This document shows, piece after piece, positions 6,683-15,878 of a DNA stretch of 27,662 bases. The stretch is from assembly GCF_040394755.1 (NCBI RefSeq), contig NZ_JBEBRQ010000041.1. The stretch is one strand, 5' to 3'. Within the stretch, counting starts at the first letter, position 1. Each line of letters opens with the position of its first letter. The stretch comes from Castellaniella defragrans_A. GTDB lineage: Bacteria; Pseudomonadota; Gammaproteobacteria; Burkholderiales; Burkholderiaceae_B. The notes beneath the pieces are model-generated. The model worked only from the letters and a program-made list of their open reading frames with translations. It was not told where the DNA came from and made no database searches. A program made the position numbers and the translations under genes.

Positions 6683-8431
6683 ATGCGAATCCATGCAAAG
6701 CGCTGGCTGTTCCTGATCCATCGTTGGCTGGGCATCATCGCCTGCGCCTTTTTCGCGATGTGGTTTCTTTCGGGGGTGGTCATGATGTACGTGGGCTACC
6801 CCAAGCTCACGGATGCCGAACGGTTGCGGCACCTGCCGCCGCTGGGAACGGGCAGTGGGCTGATGGCGCCGCGCGAGGCGCTGGATGCGGCCGGTGTCGC
6901 CGGGCCGCTGCAGGCGCTGCGGCTGGCCGTGGCCAGCGGCGGCCGCGCGGTCTATTTCGCGACGCCGCTGGCGGCCGCCCCCGCGGCGGGCGCGCGCCGG
7001 ACGGCGCCGCCGGGCAGCGGGGTGATCACGATCGACGCCCGCAACGGTGCCCGATTGTCGTCCGTCGATGAACGCATCGCGCTGGCCAGCGCGGCAAGCT
7101 ATGCCGGCCCCGGGGTGGGCCTGGACTACCGGGGCGCGATCGGTGAGGACGCCTTCACCCATTCCCGCGGTCTGGATGCGCACCGGCCGCTGCACCGCGT
7201 GCAACTGGCCGATGCGCGCGCCACGCTGCTCTATGTGTCGGGCCGTACCGGGGAGGTCGTGCGCGACGCGCCTCGCGCCGAGCGTTTGTGGAATTATGCC
7301 GGCGCCTGGATCCACTGGCTGTATCCGCTGCGGGGTGGTGTCCTCGACCGCTACTGGACCGATATCGTGGACTGGCTGTCGATCCTCGGGATCGCGATGG
7401 CGTTGACCGGCATCGTCGTTGGCGTACAACGCTGGCGCTTCACGCAGCCCTATCGCAGTGGCGCGCGCTCGCCTTACCAGGGGATGATGCGCTGGCATCA
7501 CATCCTGGGAATCGCGTTTGCGTTGGTGACCATCACCTGGATTTTCAGCGGACTGATGTCGATGAATCCGTGGCGCGTTTTCGACAATGGGGCGGCCCCG
7601 CTGCGCGCCGAAACGCTGCGCGGCGGCCCGCTCGTGATCACGACGCAGGAGGCCGCGCCGCAGGCGCTGCTGGCCGCCGCGGGCGGCGCGGTGCGCGAGT
7701 TGCGCTGGGAGCGCATCCTGGGCCGGACCACGGTGCTCGCCCAGGGCGCCGACGGCAAACCCGCACTGCTCGACAGCCGCGGCGCGCTGGCCCCTCCCCT
7801 TGACCCTGAGGCCGTGCGGGCGGCTGCGGCGGGCCTTTTGCCCGATCCGGTCGCGCGCATCGAGGTGCTGACGGCCTATGATCTCTATTACTACGCCCGC
7901 GAGGCGCACACGATGACCGGAGGCGTCGACAAGCCCCTGCCCATCCTGCGCGTGGTCTTCGATGACGCGCGTGCCACCTGGGTTCATGTCGATCCGCACA
8001 CGGGGGCCGTGCTGGGCCGCATCGACAGCAGCCGGCGCGCCAGCCGCTGGCTGTTTGCCATGCTGCACAGTTGGGACTGGCTACCCTTGCTGGAGCGGCG
8101 TCCGCTCTGGGATGCCGTGCTGATCATCCTGAGCCTTGGCGGCTTGATGCTCAGCCTGACGGGGGTTGTGATCGGCTGGCGCAGGCTGGGGCTGAAGCTG
8201 CGCGCCCTGCGCAATGCAGGAGGCCGCCGGTCAGGGTTCAAGAAAGGCCCCCACGCTGCGCCTTCGGCTTGCTGCCCCCCGAGGGGGCTGTTTTTGTCTT
8301 GGGGCGGCCCGGCGACAAAAAAGGCCCCCACGCGGCGCCTTCGGCTTGCTGCCCCCCGAGGGGGCCGTTTTTGTCTTGGGGGCGGCCCGGCGGCAAAAAA
8401 GGATCGCGCCAAAATTTATAATGATCGATGA
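6683..8431 (+). CDS. PepSY-associated transmembrane protein, third gene of the cruR operon
   Basis: This 582-residue inner-membrane protein of the PepSY_TM/PiuB-like group has four likely membrane spans near residues 12-38, 228-248, 270-295 and 475-499. Two large periplasmic PepSY-type regions lie between spans 1-2 and 3-4. Conserved-looking histidines sit at or beside the spans (H13, H211, H272, H273, H462). Related proteins beside metallophore receptors have been linked to reduction of the imported metal complex, which is a plausible but unproven role here. GGGGA lies shortly before the ATG, nine bases after the bfrG stop. The family part ends near residue 515; residues 522-582 are translated from two tandem 77-78 bp terminator repeats and look like an accidental extension rich in R, P, K and C. 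It ends at a TGA (8429-8431). Confidence 0.88.
   Translation: MRIHAKRWLFLIHRWLGIIACAFFAMWFLSGVVMMYVGYPKLTDAERLRHLPPLGTGSGLMAPREALDAAGVAGPLQALRLAVASGGRAVYFATPLAAAPAAGARRTAPPGSGVITIDARNGARLSSVDERIALASAASYAGPGVGLDYRGAIGEDAFTHSRGLDAHRPLHRVQLADARATLLYVSGRTGEVVRDAPRAERLWNYAGAWIHWLYPLRGGVLDRYWTDIVDWLSILGIAMALTGIVVGVQRWRFTQPYRSGARSPYQGMMRWHHILGIAFALVTITWIFSGLMSMNPWRVFDNGAAPLRAETLRGGPLVITTQEAAPQALLAAAGGAVRELRWERILGRTTVLAQGADGKPALLDSRGALAPPLDPEAVRAAAAGLLPDPVARIEVLTAYDLYYYAREAHTMTGGVDKPLPILRVVFDDARATWVHVDPHTGAVLGRIDSSRRASRWLFAMLHSWDWLPLLERRPLWDAVLIILSLGGLMLSLTGVVIGWRRLGLKLRALRNAGGRRSGFKKGPHAAPSACCPPRGLFLSWGGPATKKAPTRRLRLAAPRGGRFCLGGGPAAKKDRAKIYNDR
8274..8298 (+). terminator. Intrinsic terminator in repeat unit 1
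   Basis: GCCCCC (8274-8279), loop CGA and GGGGGC (8283-8288) are followed by TGTTTTTGT, a strong stem with a T-rich tail. It should end the cruR operon, but it lies inside the extended PepSY reading frame, so ribosomes would run through it in an intact message. Confidence 0.7.
8351..8376 (+). terminator. Intrinsic terminator in repeat unit 2
   Basis: GCCCCC (8351-8356), loop CGA and GGGGGC (8360-8365) are followed by CGTTTTTG. This is the second copy of the hairpin, about 145 bases before the preferred hrpA start. The A-run at 8395-8400 would also give a T-run on the other strand. Confidence 0.68.
8417..8422 (+). promoter_or_regulatory. Consensus -10 (TATAAT) before hrpA
   Basis: A perfect TATAAT lies in an AT-rich patch just after the terminator repeats; no good -35 is seen 16-18 bp upstream (A-run). 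The start point near 8429 coincides with an in-frame ATG (8428) for a leaderless longer HrpA. Otherwise it gives an 80-nt leader before the preferred ATG at 8509. Confidence 0.5.
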
Positions 8432-8508
8432 TTCCCGGTGTCGTGAATCTGGTGGTGCCAGCAGGCCCCCGTTTGCGGCACGGGCCCGACCCTTTTGTCC
8501 GGGAAACC

Positions 8509-11500
8509 ATGGATCCGTCCGAAAAAACTCAACGGCGCGCCGCCCCGGCCGCCGTCGACCGGCCATTACCGGCCTTGAATTATCCCGAGGAATTGCCCGT
8601 CAGCGCCCGGCGGGAGGACATCGCGCGCGCGATCGCCGGGCACCAGGTGGTGATCGTTTGCGGCGAGACAGGTTCGGGCAAGACCACCCAGCTCCCCAAG
8701 ATCTGCCTCGAGCTGGGGCGTGGGCGCCAAGGCATGATCGGTCATACCCAGCCCCGGCGGCTGGCGGCGACCTCGGTGGCGCAGCGCGTGGCCGAGGAAT
8801 TGGGAACGGAACTCGGCGACTGGGTCGGCTATCAGATCCGCTTCAGCGAGCGGGCGGGGCCTGCCACGGCCATCAAGCTCATGACCGACGGAATCCTGCT
8901 TGCCGAATCGCAGCGCGATCCGCTGCTGCGCCGTTATGACACCCTGATCATCGACGAGGCGCACGAGCGCAGCCTGAACATCGATTTCCTCCTGGGCTTC
9001 CTGAAACAATTGCTGGCCCGCCGGCGCGACCTGAAACTCATCATCACCTCGGCCACGATCGACGCGCAGCGCTTTGCCCGGCACTTCGGCACGGACCAGC
9101 GGCCGGCGCCGGTCATCGAGGTTTCCGGCCGGCTTTATCCGGTGGAGGTTCTGTATCGGCCGGTGATGGCGCCCGACGCGGGCGGCGGGGATGGCGCGCC
9201 GGCGCGCGACGAGGAGCGCGACCTGATCGATGCGGTGGCCGACGGCGTCGACGAATGCGCGCGCCATGGATCGGGCGATGTGCTGGTGTTCCTGCCCGGC
9301 GAGCGCGAGATCCGCGAGTGCGCCGAGGCGCTGCGCAAACGGCATCCGGCGGGGGCCGTGATTCTGCCCCTCTACGCCCGCCTGTCGCGCGCCGAACAGG
9401 AGCAGATTTTTCGTCCGCGCGGCAATGCCCGCCGCATCGTGTTGGCCACGAATGTCGCCGAAACCTCGCTGACGGTACCGGGAATCCGCTATGTGGTCGA
9501 CAGCGGTCTGGCGCGCATCAAGCGCTATTCCTGGCGCAGCAAGGTCGAGCAGCTGCGCATCGAGCCCATCAGCCAGGCCTCGGCGAATCAGCGCGCGGGG
9601 CGCTGCGGGCGCGTGGGTCCGGGGATCTGCCTGCGCTTGTACGCCGAGGACGATTTCAAGCGCCGGCCAGCCTTCACCGACCCCGAGATTCTGCGCTCGT
9701 CGCTGGCCTCGGTGATCCTGCGCATGAAGGCGCTGCGGCTGGACGATGTGGAGGCCTTTCCCTTTGTCGATCCGCCGACCGGCCGCGCCGTGGCCGACGG
9801 CTACCAGCTCTTGCAGGAGCTGGGCGCCCTGGACTCGGAAAACCGCCTGACGCCGGTCGGCCGCTCGCTGGCTCGCTTGCCGGTGGACCCGAGAGTGGCG
9901 CGCATGGTCCTGGCCGCGCACGAGCAGCAGTGCCTGACCGAGATTCTCGTCATCGCCTCGGCCCTGTCGGTGCAGGACCCGCGCGATCGGCCGTTGCAGG
10001 CGCGCGAGGCGGCCGAGGCCGCCCATGCCAAGTTCAACGACAAGCAGTCCGAGTTCATGTCCTGGCTCAAGCTGTGGGAATGGTATGGCGAGCAGGTGGC
10101 GCACAAGGGTTCGCAGCGCAAGCTCGTCGAACGGCTGCGCGCCAATTTCCTCTCGCCCGTGCGGCTGCGCGAATGGCACGATATCCATGTGCAGTTGCTG
10201 ACGCTGGCGCGCGAACAGGGCTGGCGTCTGAACCAGACACCAGCGACGGTCGAGCAGATCCACATGGCGCTGCTGGCCGGATTGCTGGGCAACATCGGCA
10301 TGAAGGGCGAGGACGCGAATCTGTACCAGGGCGCGCGCGATATCCGCTTCGCCATCCACCCCGGCTCGCCTTTGCAGAAAAAGGCCGGGCGCTGGATTCT
10401 GGCGGGTGAACTGGTCGAGACCACGCGCCTGTATGCGCGCTGCGTGGCGCGCATCGAGCCTGTCTGGATCGAACGCGCGGGGGCCCATCTGCTGCGGCGC
10501 GCCTGGTCGGACCCGCGCTGGGAGAAAAAGGCGGGTCAGGTGGTCGCCCACGAGCGCGGCACGGTCCACGGCCTGACGGTGTATTCGGGGCGGCGGGTGC
10601 ATTACGGCCGGGTCGATCCGGCGGCGGCGCGCGAGATCTTCATCCGCGACGCGCTGGTGCCCGGCGACATCGACACATCGCTGCCTTTCGTTGCCCATAA
10701 TCGCAAGCTGATCGCCTCGATCGAACGGCTCGAGCACCAGAGCCGCCGGCCCGATATCCTGGTCGACGATGCCCTGATCCAGGCGTTCTACGACCAGCAG
10801 ATCCCGGCCGATGTGTGCCAGACCGCGACCCTGGAAAAATGGGTCCGGGGGCTCGATGGCCCGGCGGCGGCGCGCCTGTTGCTGACGCGCGAGGACCTGA
10901 TGCGCCATGACGCGGCCGGGGTGACGACCGACGTGTTTCCCCGGCGCCTCGAGCGCGCCGGCATCGACATGGCCGTGGATTACCACTTCGAGCCCGGCTC
11001 GCCGCGCGACGGCATGACCCTGACGGTTCCGCTGTTCGCCCTCAACCAGATCGACGCGGCGGGCTGCGAGTGGCTGGTGCCGGGGATGCTCAAGGAAAAA
11101 GTCCACTTGCTGCTGAAGTCGCTGCCGCAAAAACTGCGGCGCCATTGCGTGCCGTTGCCCGAGTATGCCGCCGGGTTCCACGAGCGCTGGTTCGAGCGCG
11201 CCTCGGCCCCGGACATCGGCCTGATCGAGGCCCTGATCCAGGATATCTGGGCCCAGTGCAAGGTGCGCGTCCAGCCCGCGGATTTCAAGCTCGAGACGCT
11301 GCCGGCGCATCTGTTCATGAATTTCAAGGTGATCGACGAGCATGGCCGGATGCTCTCGGGCGGACGCAGCCTGGACCAGTTGCGCGCCGAGCATGGCCGT
11401 CAGGCCCAGGCTTCGTTCCAGCAGGTCGTCGGGCATGACCGCGAGGTGGCCCAGGCGCTCGACCATGAGGGCCTGACGGCCTGGACGTTCGGCCCTCTGC

Positions 11501-12324
11501 CTGAATTGCTGGAGATCCACCGCAAGGGCCAGTCGTTCATCGGCTATCCGGCCTTGCGCGACCGGGGCGAGGCTTGCGATCTGGATGTGTTCGACGACCC
11601 GCGCGAGGCCCGGCGCGAGCATCGCGCCGGCCTGCGCCGCCTGTTCCGGATCGCCCTGCGCGAACAGATCCGGTTCCTGGAAAAGAACCTGCCCGAGCTG
11701 ACGCGCATGGGAATGCTGTACATGGACCTGGGAACGCAGCAGGAACTGCGCGACCAGATCATCGACTGCGCGCTGGACCAGGCTTGTCTGGCCGAACCCT
11801 GGCCCGAGGACGCGGCCGGGTTCGAGCAGCGCCGTGAGCAGGGCAAGGGGCGTCTGGGTTTGCTGGCGCAGGAGATCGCCCGGCTGGCCGGGCAGATTCT
11901 GGCCGAACGGGCGGCCCTGCACAAGAAACTGCCCCAGGCCAGGCCCTGGCCCGAGGCGCACGAGGACTTGCGCCGGCAGGAATCGGCCCTGATGGGCAAA
12001 TGGTTCCTGCGCGATACGCCCTACGACCAGCTACGCCATTTTCCGCGCTACCTCAAGGCCGCCCAGATGCGCATCGACAAGCTGCGCGAGGACCCCGCGC
12101 GCGATGCGCGCTCGATGGCCGAGATCGCCGCCCTGGCGCTGTCCTGGCAGCGCGCCCGCGCCGCCCTGAAAGGGGCCCCGGACCAGCAGCTCGAAACGTT
12201 TCGCTGGCAGCTCGAGGAACTGCGCGTGGCGCTGTTCGCGCAGACTCTGCGTACCCCCTATCCAGTGTCGGTCAAACGCCTGCAGAAGGCCTGGTCCGCC
12301 ATGCCGCACCAGGGAGGCCGCTGA
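8509..12324 (+). CDS. hrpA: ATP-dependent RNA helicase HrpA (DEAH box)
   Basis: This 1271-residue cytoplasmic helicase is close to the E. coli HrpA length (about 1300). Walker A GETGSGKTT lies at residues 52-60, DEAH at 149-152, then the TSAT motif, TNVAETSLTVPGI and NQRAGRCGR motif VI. After the two RecA-like domains come the HA2/OB-type regions and the long HrpA-specific C-terminal half. In E. coli HrpA works on stalled ribosomes and mRNA processing. The start at 8509 follows GGGAAA by a few bases and gives a family-like N terminus. An in-frame ATG at 8428, directly after a TATAAT, would add 27 residues that look unlike the family. The gene is separated from dnaE by 71 bases. Confidence 0.95.
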   Translation: MDPSEKTQRRAAPAAVDRPLPALNYPEELPVSARREDIARAIAGHQVVIVCGETGSGKTTQLPKICLELGRGRQGMIGHTQPRRLAATSVAQRVAEELGTELGDWVGYQIRFSERAGPATAIKLMTDGILLAESQRDPLLRRYDTLIIDEAHERSLNIDFLLGFLKQLLARRRDLKLIITSATIDAQRFARHFGTDQRPAPVIEVSGRLYPVEVLYRPVMAPDAGGGDGAPARDEERDLIDAVADGVDECARHGSGDVLVFLPGEREIRECAEALRKRHPAGAVILPLYARLSRAEQEQIFRPRGNARRIVLATNVAETSLTVPGIRYVVDSGLARIKRYSWRSKVEQLRIEPISQASANQRAGRCGRVGPGICLRLYAEDDFKRRPAFTDPEILRSSLASVILRMKALRLDDVEAFPFVDPPTGRAVADGYQLLQELGALDSENRLTPVGRSLARLPVDPRVARMVLAAHEQQCLTEILVIASALSVQDPRDRPLQAREAAEAAHAKFNDKQSEFMSWLKLWEWYGEQVAHKGSQRKLVERLRANFLSPVRLREWHDIHVQLLTLAREQGWRLNQTPATVEQIHMALLAGLLGNIGMKGEDANLYQGARDIRFAIHPGSPLQKKAGRWILAGELVETTRLYARCVARIEPVWIERAGAHLLRRAWSDPRWEKKAGQVVAHERGTVHGLTVYSGRRVHYGRVDPAAAREIFIRDALVPGDIDTSLPFVAHNRKLIASIERLEHQSRRPDILVDDALIQAFYDQQIPADVCQTATLEKWVRGLDGPAAARLLLTREDLMRHDAAGVTTDVFPRRLERAGIDMAVDYHFEPGSPRDGMTLTVPLFALNQIDAAGCEWLVPGMLKEKVHLLLKSLPQKLRRHCVPLPEYAAGFHERWFERASAPDIGLIEALIQDIWAQCKVRVQPADFKLETLPAHLFMNFKVIDEHGRMLSGGRSLDQLRAEHGRQAQASFQQVVGHDREVAQALDHEGLTAWTFGPLPELLEIHRKGQSFIGYPALRDRGEACDLDVFDDPREARREHRAGLRRLFRIALREQIRFLEKNLPELTRMGMLYMDLGTQQELRDQIIDCALDQACLAEPWPEDAAGFEQRREQGKGRLGLLAQEIARLAGQILAERAALHKKLPQARPWPEAHEDLRRQESALMGKWFLRDTPYDQLRHFPRYLKAAQMRIDKLREDPARDARSMAEIAALALSWQRARAALKGAPDQQLETFRWQLEELRVALFAQTLRTPYPVSVKRLQKAWSAMPHQGGR

Positions 12325-12383
12325 ACAAGTCCGGCGGCAGGCAAGCGCCTGTGGCGCCCGGCTGATTTGGATGGTTCCCTAGG

Positions 12384-12389
12384 TACAAT
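12384..12389 (+). promoter_or_regulatory. -10 element (TACAAT) implying a leaderless dnaE message
   Basis: TACAAT ends six bases before the first ATG of dnaE (12396), so transcription would begin at or beside the start codon. No ribosome-binding site precedes either that ATG or the next one at 12402. No good -35 is visible. The 71-bp gap also holds a small CAGGC/GCCTG hairpin after hrpA without a T-run. Confidence 0.5.
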
Positions 12390-12395
12390 CCCACC

Positions 12396-15300
12396 ATGAC
12401 CATGAGCCCAGATACCCCCTTGTTCGTCCATTTGCGCAGCCACTCCGAATTTTCGGTGGTCGACGGCATCGCGCGCATCCCCGATCTGGTGGGGCGGGCG
12501 GTCGCCTTTGGGCAGCCGGCGCTGGCCCTGACCGACCTGGGCAATCTGTTCGGCCTGATCAAATTCTACAAGGCGGCGCGCAAGGCAGGGGTCAAGCCGA
12601 TCGCCGGCTGCGATGTCTGGTTGCAGAATACCGATGATCGCGACAAACCCCACCGGATTGTCCTGCTGGCGAGCGGCCACGGCGCCTACCTGGTCTTGTG
12701 CGATCTGCTGACCCGGGCCTGGACGGAGAACGGCTACCGGGGGCGCGCCGAGGTCCGGCGCGAATGGCTCGACGGTGCCAGCGGCCTGATCGTCCTTTCG
12801 GGCGGCCGGGCGGGGGATGTGGGGCAGGCGCTCGAGGCCGGCCGGGCCGAGGAGGCCGCGCAGCTCGCTCGCCGCTGGGCGGCGGATTTCCCCGGCAGCT
12901 ATTTCATCGAATTGCAGCGCGCCGGCTTCGACGGCGACGAGGCCTATGTGCAGGCCGCCCTGCGTCTGGCTGCGGACGCGGGCCTGCCTGTCGTGGCCAC
13001 GCATCCGATCCAGTTCATCGAGCAAACCGATTTCCGTGCGCACGAGGCGCGGGTTTGCATCGCCGAGGGGGAATTGCTGGGCAATCCGCGGCGGGTGCGC
13101 CGCTTCACCCCCGAGCAGTACATGCCCGACAGCGCCGAGATGGCGCGGCGGTTCGCCGACGTGCCCTCGGCGCTGGCCAACACCGTGCAGATCGCCAGGC
13201 GCTGCAACCTCACCCTGGAACTGGGCCAGCCGCAATTGCCGCGCTTTCCGACGCCCGATGGCGTGACGCTGGACGATTATCTGCGCGATCTCGCGCGTCA
13301 GGGGCTGGAGCGGCGTCTGGCGCAGCTCTATCCCGACGAGGCGGAGCGCGCCCGGCAGGCGCCGGTCTATCGCGAGCGGCTCGAGCTCGAGTGCAAGACC
13401 ATCATCGACATGGGCTTTCCGGGCTACTTCCTGATCGTGCAGGACTTCATCAACTGGGGCAAGGGTCACGGCGTGCCCGTGGGGCCGGGGCGCGGCTCGG
13501 GCGCCGGTTCCCTGGTGGCCTACAGCCTGGGCATCACCGACCTGGACCCGTTGCGCTATGACCTGCTGTTCGAGCGTTTCCTGAATCCGGAACGGGTTTC
13601 GATGCCGGACTTCGACGTCGATTTCTGCCAGGACAATCGCGAACGCGTGATCGACTACGTCAAGGAAAAATATGGCCGCGAGGCCGTCAGCCAGATCGCG
13701 ACCTTCGGCACGCTGGGCGCCAAGGCCGTGGTGCGCGATGTGGGGCGAGTACTCGAGATGCCTTACAGCGTCTGCGACAACCTCTCCAAGATGATCCCCT
13801 TCAATCCGGCGGACCCCTGGTCGCTGGATCGCACCCTCGAAAACGAGCCCGCCTTCAAAGAGCGTTACGACAACGACGAGGAAATCCGCGCCCTGGTCGA
13901 TCTGGCGCGGCCCCTCGAGGGCTTGACGCGCAACATCGGCATGCATGCCGGCGGGGTGCTGATCGCGCCGGGCAAGCTCACCGATTTCTGCCCGCTGTAT
14001 TGCCAGCCGGGCAGCGAGTCCAGCGCGGTCTCGCAGTTCGACAAGGACGACGTGGAGGAGGCCGGCCTGGTCAAGTTCGACTTCCTGGGCCTGCGCAACC
14101 TGACGATTCTCGATTGGGCCGTGCGCTACGTGCGCCAGTTCAATCCCGACAAGCGCGATTTCGACCTGATGAGCCTGCCGCTGGACGATGTCGCCACCTA
14201 TGCGTTGCTGTCCGAGGCCAACACCACGGCGGTGTTCCAGGTGGAATCGCGCGGCATGAAAGAGCTGCTCAAGAACCTGAAGCCCAACACCTTCGAGGAC
14301 GTGATCGCCTTGCTGGCCCTGTTCCGGCCGGGGCCGCTGGAATCGGGCATGGTGGTCGACTTCGTCAATCGCAAGCACGGGCGGGCGCAGGTCGATTATT
14401 TCCACCCCGATCTCGAACCCGTCCTCAAGAGCACCTACGGCGTCATCGTCTACCAAGAGCAGGTGATGCTGATCTCGCAGATCATTGGCGGCTATTCCCT
14501 GGGCGGCGCGGATCTGCTGCGCCGCGCCATGGGCAAAAAGAAGCCCGAGGAAATGGCCAAACACCGTGCCATCTTTCAAAAGGGCGCGGTCGCCAAGGGG
14601 TATGACGCCGAGCTTGCCGCCCATCTGTTCGACCTCATGGAAAAGTTCGCGGGCTACGGCTTCAACAAGAGCCACTCGGCCGCCTACGCCCTGATCTGCT
14701 ACCAGACGGCCTGGCTCAAGGTCTATCATCCGGCCGAGTTCCTGGCCGCGACCATGCTCTCGGACATGGACGACACCGACAAGGTCCAGGTGTTCTGGCG
14801 CGATGCCGTGGCCAACGGGGTGGCCGTGCTGCCACCCGACATCAATGCCTCGGCCTACCGTTTCGAACCGGTCGAGGACGAGCACACCGCGCGTGGCAAG
14901 CCGCCGCGCACCATTCGCTACGGGCTGGGGGCGATCAAGGGGACGGGCCAGTCCGCGGTCGAGGAAATCCTGCGCGCCCGCGCGGCAGGCGGGCCGTTCA
15001 CGAGCCTGTTCGATTTCTGCGCCCGGGTCGATCGCCATACCGCCAATCGCCGCTGTATCGAGGCCTTGATTCGCGCCGGCGCTTTCGACACGCTCGAACC
15101 CAATCGGGCGGCCCTGCTCGAAACACTGGGCAGCGCCATCGAGGCGGCCGAGCAGGCCGAGCGCAATGCCAACCAGGTGTCGCTGTTCGACGACGATACC
15201 GGTCAGGTAGTGGCGGGGGAACTCGCCCGCGTCGCGCCCTGGGACTTGCAGACCCGCCTGACCGAGGAAAAAGCAGCGCTGGGATTCTATTTCAGCGGTC

Positions 15301-15878
15301 ACTTGTTCGATGCCTGGCGCGACGAAGTCCGGCGCGTGGCGCCGACGCCGCTGGCCCGGCTGGCGCCCTCGCGCGGGCCGCAGTGGATCGCCGGGGTGCT
15401 GGCGGCGGTGCGCCCGCGCATGACGCGCCGCGGCCGTATGCTGTATGCCCTGCTCGATGACGGCACCGCCCAGGTCGAGGTGGCGATTTTCAACGAACTC
15501 TACGAGCAATACCGCCAGCGCCTCAAGGAGGATCGCCTGCTGGTCGTCCATGGGCGGGTCAGCCACGACGACTATTCGGGCGGTTTGCGGATCTCGGCCG
15601 ACGACCTCTACGATCTGCGGCGCATCCGCGAGGAACGCGCGCAGTCGTTGCGCCTGCTGCTGCCCGAGGCCGTCGATCAGCGTCGTCTGCGCGATCTGCT
15701 CGAACCCTGGCGCGCGCCCTCGGGCGAGGGTGTCCCGGTCGAGGTCCGGCTGCGCCGGCCGGCATTTTCCTGCGCCTTGCGGCTCGGGGAGGACTGGCGC
15801 GTCCACATGGACGACGAGCTGATCGCCGGCGCGCGCCGCTGGCTGTCCGCCGACAGTGTCCTGGTGAATTACGGATGA
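12396..15878 (+). CDS. dnaE: DNA polymerase III alpha subunit
   Basis: This is the replicative polymerase core, 1160 residues, the same size as E. coli DnaE. An N-terminal PHP domain begins FVHLRSHSEFS. The C-family polymerase domain shows GPGRGSGAGSLV and PDFDVDF at 404-410, whose D405 and D407 correspond to the catalytic pair, with the further acidic KFDFLGL. A clamp-binding motif QVSLFD lies at 927-932, and an OB fold and C-terminal tail follow. It works with epsilon, theta and the beta clamp at the fork. The ATG at 12396 sits six bases after a -10 hexamer, and ATG 12402 would be an alternative start. Its TGA overlaps the next ATG by 4 bp (ATGA), coupling an LPS glycosyltransferase to the polymerase gene. 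Confidence 0.98.
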   Translation: MTMSPDTPLFVHLRSHSEFSVVDGIARIPDLVGRAVAFGQPALALTDLGNLFGLIKFYKAARKAGVKPIAGCDVWLQNTDDRDKPHRIVLLASGHGAYLVLCDLLTRAWTENGYRGRAEVRREWLDGASGLIVLSGGRAGDVGQALEAGRAEEAAQLARRWAADFPGSYFIELQRAGFDGDEAYVQAALRLAADAGLPVVATHPIQFIEQTDFRAHEARVCIAEGELLGNPRRVRRFTPEQYMPDSAEMARRFADVPSALANTVQIARRCNLTLELGQPQLPRFPTPDGVTLDDYLRDLARQGLERRLAQLYPDEAERARQAPVYRERLELECKTIIDMGFPGYFLIVQDFINWGKGHGVPVGPGRGSGAGSLVAYSLGITDLDPLRYDLLFERFLNPERVSMPDFDVDFCQDNRERVIDYVKEKYGREAVSQIATFGTLGAKAVVRDVGRVLEMPYSVCDNLSKMIPFNPADPWSLDRTLENEPAFKERYDNDEEIRALVDLARPLEGLTRNIGMHAGGVLIAPGKLTDFCPLYCQPGSESSAVSQFDKDDVEEAGLVKFDFLGLRNLTILDWAVRYVRQFNPDKRDFDLMSLPLDDVATYALLSEANTTAVFQVESRGMKELLKNLKPNTFEDVIALLALFRPGPLESGMVVDFVNRKHGRAQVDYFHPDLEPVLKSTYGVIVYQEQVMLISQIIGGYSLGGADLLRRAMGKKKPEEMAKHRAIFQKGAVAKGYDAELAAHLFDLMEKFAGYGFNKSHSAAYALICYQTAWLKVYHPAEFLAATMLSDMDDTDKVQVFWRDAVANGVAVLPPDINASAYRFEPVEDEHTARGKPPRTIRYGLGAIKGTGQSAVEEILRARAAGGPFTSLFDFCARVDRHTANRRCIEALIRAGAFDTLEPNRAALLETLGSAIEAAEQAERNANQVSLFDDDTGQVVAGELARVAPWDLQTRLTEEKAALGFYFSGHLFDAWRDEVRRVAPTPLARLAPSRGPQWIAGVLAAVRPRMTRRGRMLYALLDDGTAQVEVAIFNELYEQYRQRLKEDRLLVVHGRVSHDDYSGGLRISADDLYDLRRIREERAQSLRLLLPEAVDQRRLRDLLEPWRAPSGEGVPVEVRLRRPAFSCALRLGEDWRVHMDDELIAGARRWLSADSVLVNYG

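Larger units (their letters stand above)
8246..8400 (+). repeat. Two tandem 77-78 bp terminator-bearing repeats
   Basis: Unit 1 spans 8246-8322 and unit 2 spans 8323-8400. Both begin GGCCCCCACG, continue with GCCTTCGGCTTGCTGC, then a GCCCCC-CGA-GGGGGC hairpin, a T-run, TTGTCTTGGGG, GGCGGCCCGGC and an A-run. They differ at a few bases and one extra G. TTTTTGTC and GACAAAAA in unit 1 also form an inverted pair. Similar GC-rich hairpin repeats are, to my recollection, common between genes in Burkholderiales. The repeats are read through by the frame of the upstream PepSY gene. Confidence 0.9.

Noticed and set aside
8566..11961. Long open frame antisense to hrpA (about 1130 codons)
   Set aside because: Same GC-driven shadow effect; HrpA motifs are complete on the plus strand.
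12258..15806. Long open frame antisense to dnaE (about 1180 codons)
   Set aside because: It mirrors dnaE in a GC-rich genome, where antisense frames stay open through codon bias. Its composition (H, Q, G, R-rich) resembles no family and DnaE motifs are intact on the plus strand.
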